From: an uncultured Litorivicinus sp.
GTDB taxonomy: Bacteria > Pseudomonadota > Gammaproteobacteria > Pseudomonadales > Litorivicinaceae
Direction of reading: 5' to 3'
Length of the DNA: 19,991 bases
Assembly: GCA_938091715.1 (NCBI GenBank)
Contig: CALKMT010000182.1
Location: forward strand, 1 to 19,991
The position numbers and the translations under genes were made by a program. Of this stretch, positions 15,502-19,991 are shown piece after piece (position 1 is the stretch's first letter; every line of letters begins with the position of its first letter). The notes below the pieces were generated by a model. That model worked only from the letters and a program-made list of their open reading frames with translations. It searched no databases and was not told the DNA's origin.

Positions 15502-16440
15502 ATGGCTAATACTGTTGAACTGGAAACTCTCCCCGAGGCCGAATTGGTCCTAGCGCCCGAACTGGACGCTGCCGCGGATGATATTGAAACCAAAGAAGAC
15601 GCTCGTTCTCTGGATGCGACGCAACTTTACCTAGGGGAAATCGGGTTCTCGCCCTTGTTGTCCCCCCAGGAAGAAGTTCATTTTGCGCGTCTGGCGCGAT
15701 CCGGTGACGAAGCCGGTCGTCGTCGCATGATCGAGTCCAACCTGCGTTTGGTGGTCAAGATTTCGCGTCGTTACTTAAACCGCGGACTGCCTCTGTTGGA
15801 TCTGGTCGAAGAGGGCAACCTGGGCCTGATTCGTGCGGTCGAAAAGTTTGACCCCGAGCGAGGCTTTCGATTCTCAACCTACGCCACCTGGTGGATTCGC
15901 CAGTCGATCGAGCGGGGCTTGATGAATCAAACCCGAACCATTCGCCTGCCGATCCATGTCGTCAAAGAATTAAACGTTTATCTGCGCACAGCGCGCAAGC
16001 TCGCGCAAACGCTGGATCACGAGCCGACGGCCGAGGACATTGCCGCCGAGCTGGACTGCAACGTCGGCGACGTGCGCAAGATGCTGAAGTTAAACGAGCG
16101 CGTCACCAGCATTGATACGCCGATTGGCACCGAGGGCGATCGTACCGTGGTGGACACGGTAGCGGACCCCAGTCAGCAAGACCCCAGTGAGCGATTACAA
16201 AGCGAAGACTTGTCACGCAATTTGGATCACTGGCTCAGTGAATTGTCCGACAAGCAGCGCGAGGTCGTCTCACGGCGTTTCGGCCTGCGAGGCTATCAGC
16301 CCACGACCCTCGAGGACGTCGGCCGGGAAATTGGATTGACCCGGGAGCGCGTGCGCCAAATCCAGGTCGATGCGCTAAAGCGATTGCGGGCGACTTTGGA
16401 ACGCCACGGCTTAACGCCGGATCAGGTGTTCCAGGCCTAG
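15502..16440 (+). CDS. rpoS: RNA polymerase sigma factor RpoS
   Basis: RpoS directs RNA polymerase to general stress and stationary-phase promoters. The 312-residue product (E. coli 330) has region 1.2 with DATQLYLGEIGFSPLLSPQEE. Region 2 spans about 76-146 (ESNLRLVVKISRRYLNRGL, DLVEEGNLGLIRAVEKFD, FSTYATWWIRQSIERG), followed by region 3. The region 4.2 helix-turn-helix covers about 268-296 (LEDVGREIGLTRERVRQIQ). The combination, and the position after nlpD, separates it from RpoD and RpoH. I chose ATG 15502, preceded by AAGG 9 nt upstream. ATG 15460 would add 14 residues (MPISNRTAAIRYVE) not typical of RpoS and has its ribosome site in a hairpin. The stop is 7 bp from the convergent ferredoxin gene. 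Confidence 0.97.
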   Translation: MANTVELETLPEAELVLAPELDAAADDIETKEDARSLDATQLYLGEIGFSPLLSPQEEVHFARLARSGDEAGRRRMIESNLRLVVKISRRYLNRGLPLLDLVEEGNLGLIRAVEKFDPERGFRFSTYATWWIRQSIERGLMNQTRTIRLPIHVVKELNVYLRTARKLAQTLDHEPTAEDIAAELDCNVGDVRKMLKLNERVTSIDTPIGTEGDRTVVDTVADPSQQDPSERLQSEDLSRNLDHWLSELSDKQREVVSRRFGLRGYQPTTLEDVGREIGLTRERVRQIQVDALKRLRATLERHGLTPDQVFQA

Positions 16441-16447
16441 GCGTGGC

Positions 16448-16771
16448 CTAGCGCTCAAGCAAATCGTGCTTGGGCGTCTTGCCATTCCACTCGTCGGCGT
16501 CTGCCGGCGCTTCTTTACGCTCAGAAATGTTCGGCCACACCTCGGCCAGATCGGCATTCAGTGCGATGTACTTCTCTTGATCCGCCGGCAACTCGTCCTC
16601 GGACAAGATCGCCTCGGCCGGGCACTCGGGCTCGCACAGGGCACAGTCAATGCATTCGTCAGGGTGAATGACCAGGAAATTCGGGCCTTCATAAAAACAA
16701 TCGACCGGGCACACCTCTACACAGTCGGTGTACTTACATTTAATGCAGTTTTCGGTCACGACGAATGTCAT
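16448..16771 (-). CDS. fdxA: Seven-iron ferredoxin (3Fe-4S / 4Fe-4S), FdI type
   Basis: The 107-residue protein is a small electron carrier of the Azotobacter FdI family. All cluster ligands are visible. Cys9, Cys17 and Cys50 match the 3Fe-4S ligands, and Cys21, Cys40, Cys43 and Cys46 the 4Fe-4S ligands. Cys12 and Cys25 match the non-ligand cysteines of FdI. Motifs are TENCIKCKYTDCVEVCPVDCFYEG and HPDECIDCALCEPECPAEAI. The acidic C-terminal extension ends in HDLLER. It lies 54 nt after mutS on the same strand, with GAGGA near 9 nt before its ATG. The rpoS-fdxA-mutS neighbourhood is as in Pseudomonas. The physiological electron partner is not known from the sequence. Confidence 0.96.
   Translation of the reverse strand: MTFVVTENCIKCKYTDCVEVCPVDCFYEGPNFLVIHPDECIDCALCEPECPAEAILSEDELPADQEKYIALNADLAEVWPNISERKEAPADADEWNGKTPKHDLLER
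16451..16477 (+). terminator. Long hairpin behind rpoS, overlapping the 3' end of fdxA
   Basis: Positions 16451-16461 pair with 16467-16477 around a 5-nt loop (AATCG), giving an 11-bp stem with two G-U pairs in the plus-strand RNA. It starts 11 nt after the rpoS stop and is followed by CTTGCCATT, only a poor T run. It lies in the last codons and stop of fdxA on the other strand. It is a candidate rpoS terminator or RNA 3'-end stabiliser. Confidence 0.45.
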
Positions 16772-16825
16772 TCAGGGGATCCTCGTAAAATTTGGGCGCC
16801 AGTTTAACGGCCGCTCAGCGCTGCG

Positions 16826-19420
16826 TCACGACTTGGCTTGCTCAATTAACCGATACAGATAGCTGTGGGCTTCCCGGGGCGACAACTCGTCGGGGTCGAG
16901 CTGGCGCAGTGACTCGATCCACTCAGGCTCGTCCGCCGGCACTGGCGCGGCGAATAAATCGCTTTGATGGGGCGAGTGACCGATGGCGCCGGATTCTAGG
17001 GTGCGCAGTTTCTGTTTGGCGCCCCGTAATACCCGGCCAGGGACGCCTGCCAGTTTGGCCACTTGCAGACCGTAGGACTGACTCGCAGGCCCCGGCGTGA
17101 CCTGGTGCATAAAGACAATGTCGTCACCGTGCTCCAGCGCACTGAGGTGCAGGTTGTGGATGCCGGGGCACTCCTCACTCAGCGCGGTCATCTCAAAGTA
17201 GTGAGTGGCAAACAGCGTCAGCGAGCGACGGTTGCCCAGCTCCAAACAGGCAGACCAGGCCAGGGACAAGCCATCAAAGGTCGAGGTGCCGCGGCCCACC
17301 TCGTCCATCAAGACCAGAGACCGTTCGGTGGCGTTATTCAATATGTTTGCGGTTTCGGTCATTTCGACCATAAAGGTCGAGCGTCCACCGGCCAGGTCGT
17401 CGGCGCTGCCGACTCGAGTCAGAATCTGATCGCACAGGCCAATATCAGCGGCACTCGCGGGCACGGGTGCGCCCATGTGTGCCAGCAAGACAATCAACGC
17501 GGTCTGGCGCATGTAGGTCGACTTACCGCCCATGTTGGGGCCGGTAATGATGGCGCAGCATTGCTCTGGGGCCAGGTTCAGGTCGTTGGCGACAAAGGCC
17601 TCGCCGACTGATGCCTCGACCACGGGATGACGGCCCTGTTGAATCTGGATGCCCGGTTGTTCCTGCAAGTTGGGCAGTGTCCAACGCAGGGTTTGACCAC
17701 GCTCGGCCAGGCAAGCCAGGGCGTCCAGGTCTGCCACCGCATGAGCTGCCAGCTGCAAGGCCCCTAACTCAGCCAGCAAGGGCTCAAACAACCCCTCAAA
17801 CAGCGCTTTTTCCAACTGCTGAGCGCGGCTTTTGGCCGACACGGCCTTGTCTTCAAAGGTTTTTAGCTCGGGGGTGATGAAGCGCTCGGCGTTTTTCAGT
17901 GTTTGGCGCCGAATGTAATGCTCCGGTGCACCCACCGATTGGGCTTTCGAAATCTCGATGTAATAGCCATGCACGCGGTTAAAACCGACCTTTAGGGTAG
18001 CCAGGCCGGTTTGCTCGCGCTCGCGACGCTCAATTTCGGCCAGTTGCTCACCGGCATCGGCGGACAGCGAGCGCAGCTCGTCTAGCTCGGGATGAAATCC
18101 GCTGCGGATCACGTCGCCATCGGACAACCGATGGGGCAGTTCGTCGTTCAACGCGCGATTGAGTAAATCCGCCAGACTTTCGAACTGACCCAACTGGGTC
18201 ACCCGGTCCACCAACCCAGGGGCGCGGCAGTCGGCCAACAAGCGCTTTAATTCGGGTAATCCATTCAGAGCCTGCCCCAACCGGCCTAAATCCTTGGGGC
18301 GAGCCGAGCGCAGCGCGACCCTGGACAGAATTCGCTCCATGTCTCCCAAGGGTTTCAATCCGTCTCGTAAGTCTTCCAGCGCGACCTCGTTTTGCAGGGC
18401 GTGGATGGCGGTTTGCCGGGTCCGGATGGCGTCCAGCTCGGCCAAGGGCTGATGCAGCCAGGCGGACAGACGGCGCATACCCATCGGGTTGGTCGTGCTG
18501 TCCAAGACCGACATCAGGGTGCCGCCCTTACCGCCGCGCAGATTCTGGGTCAGTTCTAGGTCCTGTCGAGCGCTGGGGTCGAGTTGCAGAAAATCTGACA
18601 ATTGGGTGCGCGTCAGAGTCTGAACGTGCTGAATCTCATCCCGCAGGCGGTCCAGTGCGTACTGCAGTAACGCACCCGCGGCGCACACCCCAAGCGAGGA
18701 GGATTGAAAGCCAAAACCCGACAGATCCTGAGTCGCAAAGTGTTTGCACAGCAAGGCTTGAGCGGTCGGCGAATCGTAGTGCCAGCCGGGTAGGGTTTGC
18801 GTCGGGTAGGCCGCGTCGGGTTGCCAGTCCAAATCCTCAGGCAGCACCAGCTCGGCCGGATTCAGACGAGCCAACTCCGAGGTCAGTTGATGCAATTCCA
18901 GTGACGGGGTGCATTCAAACCGGCCCGAGGCGACGTCCATGGCTGCCAATCCAGCGCGCTCACCTTGCACGGTTACACAGACCAGCCAAGCCACGCGATC
19001 GGCCGGCACCAGGGCCTCGTCGGATAGGGTGCCCGGTGTTAATACCCGGGTAACTTTGCGCTCGACCGGCCCTTTGGCGGTGGCCGGATCGCCAATTTGC
19101 TCGCACACCGCAACCGATTCGCCGGCGCTTAGCAGTCGGGCCAAGTACCCCTCGGCGCTGTGGTGCGGGATGCCCGCCATGGGAATGGGGGCACCGCCAC
19201 TGGTGCCCCGGGCGGTCAGGGTGATGTCTAACAGACGCGCGGCTTTCTTGGCGTCGTCATAAAACAATTCGTAAAAATCGCCCATGCGATAGAATAAGAG
19301 CGCGTCGGCATGTGCCGCCTTAATCTCCAAAAACTGCGCCATCATCGGGGTCACCCGGTTGGGCGATTTCGATGCAGCGGGTTTTTTCGGCTTTTCAGCT
19401 TCTGGTGCGGCAGGTGACAT
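16826..19420 (-). CDS. mutS: DNA mismatch repair protein MutS
   Basis: MutS recognises mismatches and recruits MutL. The 864-residue protein (E. coli 853) has the mismatch-reading Phe49-x-Glu51 in FYRMGDFYELF and the connector and lever domains. The ATPase domain has Walker A GPNMGGKST at 627-635, DDLAGGRSTFMVEM, Walker B LVLMDEVGRGTSTFDG and ATHYFE. Near the C-terminus QSDLF (819-823) is a close match to the consensus sliding-clamp motif, followed by a final helical SYLYRLIEQA segment. The N-terminus carries about 13 extra, Pro/Lys/Ala-rich residues relative to E. coli before the TPMMAQFLEIK block. No Shine-Dalgarno precedes the ATG. It is probably cotranscribed with fdxA. Confidence 0.98.
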   Translation of the reverse strand: MSPAAPEAEKPKKPAASKSPNRVTPMMAQFLEIKAAHADALLFYRMGDFYELFYDDAKKAARLLDITLTARGTSGGAPIPMAGIPHHSAEGYLARLLSAGESVAVCEQIGDPATAKGPVERKVTRVLTPGTLSDEALVPADRVAWLVCVTVQGERAGLAAMDVASGRFECTPSLELHQLTSELARLNPAELVLPEDLDWQPDAAYPTQTLPGWHYDSPTAQALLCKHFATQDLSGFGFQSSSLGVCAAGALLQYALDRLRDEIQHVQTLTRTQLSDFLQLDPSARQDLELTQNLRGGKGGTLMSVLDSTTNPMGMRRLSAWLHQPLAELDAIRTRQTAIHALQNEVALEDLRDGLKPLGDMERILSRVALRSARPKDLGRLGQALNGLPELKRLLADCRAPGLVDRVTQLGQFESLADLLNRALNDELPHRLSDGDVIRSGFHPELDELRSLSADAGEQLAEIERREREQTGLATLKVGFNRVHGYYIEISKAQSVGAPEHYIRRQTLKNAERFITPELKTFEDKAVSAKSRAQQLEKALFEGLFEPLLAELGALQLAAHAVADLDALACLAERGQTLRWTLPNLQEQPGIQIQQGRHPVVEASVGEAFVANDLNLAPEQCCAIITGPNMGGKSTYMRQTALIVLLAHMGAPVPASAADIGLCDQILTRVGSADDLAGGRSTFMVEMTETANILNNATERSLVLMDEVGRGTSTFDGLSLAWSACLELGNRRSLTLFATHYFEMTALSEECPGIHNLHLSALEHGDDIVFMHQVTPGPASQSYGLQVAKLAGVPGRVLRGAKQKLRTLESGAIGHSPHQSDLFAAPVPADEPEWIESLRQLDPDELSPREAHSYLYRLIEQAKS

Positions 19421-19589
19421 GCAAAGAGTTTAGCAAAGCTGGCGACATGAAACACGCGCCAACACGCCGATAAAGGCCGAAATCAGTAAAAAGCTGTTGA
19501 ATTTATTTTGTTTTTCTTTTCCGCCTCGCCTTGTTTTTACCGCCCCGACCCCGTAAAAGCCGTAAATTAGAGATAAGTCAGAGACTGTC
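19421..19589. other. Divergent intergenic region between mutS and maeB
   Basis: This 169-bp region must hold promoters for both genes. It is clearly richer in A/T than the coding sequence around it, with a T-rich run on the plus strand at about 19500-19540. For maeB the best candidate is TTGTTT (19531-19536), a 17-nt spacer and TAAAAG (19554-19559); the match is modest. For mutS see the extended -10 entry. I see no repeat, terminator or operator palindrome. Confidence 0.5.
19427..19435 (-). promoter_or_regulatory. Candidate extended -10 element for mutS
   Basis: On the minus strand TGCTAAACT reads as an extended -10 (TGn followed by TAAACT, 4 of 6 to consensus). Its 3' end is 6 nt before the mutS ATG, so transcription would begin at or next to the A of the start codon. 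No good -35 is present at the usual distance. Confidence 0.3.
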
Positions 19590-19991
19590 ATGAGTGATAC
19601 GGAAAAAAACTTTACCGATGAGGAAGCGCTGCGCTTCCATACACGCGGCAAGCCGGGCAAGCTTGAAATCAGCCCCACTAAACCGATGGCGACCCAGCGG
19701 GATCTTTCGCTGGCCTATTCGCCGGGTGTCGCCGTGCCGGTGCAAGCCATTGCCGATAATCCTGATGCTTCATATGACCTCACCGCGCGCGGCAATATGG
19801 TCGCCGTGGTTTCCAATGGCACAGCCATTTTGGGCTTGGGCAATTTGGGCGCGCTGGCCTCCAAACCGGTGATGGAGGGCAAGGCGGTTTTGTTCAAACG
19901 TTTTGCCGATGTTGACAGTATCGACCTCGAACTGGACACGGAAGACCCGCAAGAAATTGTCGATGCGGTGAAATTTATGGGCCCCAGCTTT
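19590..19991 (+). CDS. maeB: NADP-dependent malic enzyme, N-terminal part (runs off the window)
   Basis: Malic enzyme decarboxylates malate to pyruvate and makes NADPH. Only the first 134 codons are present; the frame is open to the window end. The protein has PTKPMATQRDLSLAYSPGVAVP with Tyr43, and SNGTAILGLGNLGALASKPVMEGKAVLFKRFADVDSID with Lys98. By spacing these correspond to the catalytic Tyr and Lys of MaeB-type enzymes, which usually carry a C-terminal phosphotransacetylase-like domain, not visible here. FKRFADVDSIDLELDTEDP resembles alphaproteobacterial versions more than the gammaproteobacterial FKKFAGIDVFDIE form. Asn is AAT in 4 of 5 cases, against 3 of 23 in eno. It is divergent from mutS and has only a weak ribosome site. 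Confidence 0.92.
   Translation, partial: MSDTEKNFTDEEALRFHTRGKPGKLEISPTKPMATQRDLSLAYSPGVAVPVQAIADNPDASYDLTARGNMVAVVSNGTAILGLGNLGALASKPVMEGKAVLFKRFADVDSIDLELDTEDPQEIVDAVKFMGPSF

Noticed and set aside
16441..16447. Possible rsmZ-like small RNA between rpoS and fdxA
   Set aside because: Only 7 bp separate the two stops, so the RNA gene found here in Pseudomonas cannot be present.
16466..16807. 113-codon plus-strand open frame opposite the ferredoxin gene
   Set aside because: The minus strand encodes a ferredoxin with all cluster cysteines; the plus frame has no motif.
19594..19872. 92-codon plus-strand open frame overlapping the start of maeB
   Set aside because: It is an out-of-frame shadow of the malic enzyme gene, whose own frame begins at 19590 and stays open to the window end with clear family motifs.

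Overview
The window is a dense housekeeping region of a gammaproteobacterial chromosome with moderately high GC. The gene order (lpxB)-rnhB-dnaE-accA-tilS-pyrG-kdsA-eno-ftsB-ispD-ispF-truD-surE-pcm-(DUF368)-nlpD-rpoS, followed by convergent fdxA and mutS, is the arrangement known from Pseudomonas and related Pseudomonadales/Oceanospirillales. The proteins also read as that group: AccA, the FdI-type ferredoxin and RpoS are close to Pseudomonas-type sequences. I cannot name the genus from sequence alone.

Layout. Positions 1-15251 are one continuous run of plus-strand genes, almost all with overlapping stop and start codons or gaps of a few bases. The only sizeable gap is the 59-nt pyrG leader. 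The run links lipid A and KDO synthesis (lpxB, kdsA), replication (rnhB, dnaE), fatty acid synthesis (accA), nucleotide and tRNA metabolism (pyrG, tilS, truD), glycolysis (eno), division (ftsB, nlpD), the MEP isoprenoid pathway (ispD, ispF), stress and repair functions (surE, pcm) and a DUF368 membrane protein of the undecaprenyl-phosphate translocase family. IspD/IspF supply isoprenoid precursors, and a DUF368 protein would recycle the lipid carrier made from them, so envelope supply is a recurrent theme.

Positions 15252-15501 form the largest non-coding stretch: the rpoS leader, which contains several good inverted repeats. rpoS (15502-16440) then meets the minus-strand pair fdxA and mutS (16448-19420) tail to tail with 7 bp between stops. 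A long hairpin overlaps the end of fdxA just behind rpoS. The small RNA gene rsmZ, found between rpoS and fdxA in Pseudomonas, has no room here.

Positions 19421-19589 are a T-rich divergent intergenic region. From 19590 to the window end a malic enzyme gene runs off the edge. Its protein and codon choice look more alphaproteobacterial than the rest, and it sits where Pseudomonas has cinA/recA. This is the main synteny break in the window.

I found no mobile element, CRISPR array, tRNA, rRNA or defence system. The least ordinary signals are the structured rpoS leader, the atypical malic enzyme, a possibly leaderless mutS, a divergent TilS, and the DUF368 gene inside an old conserved operon.
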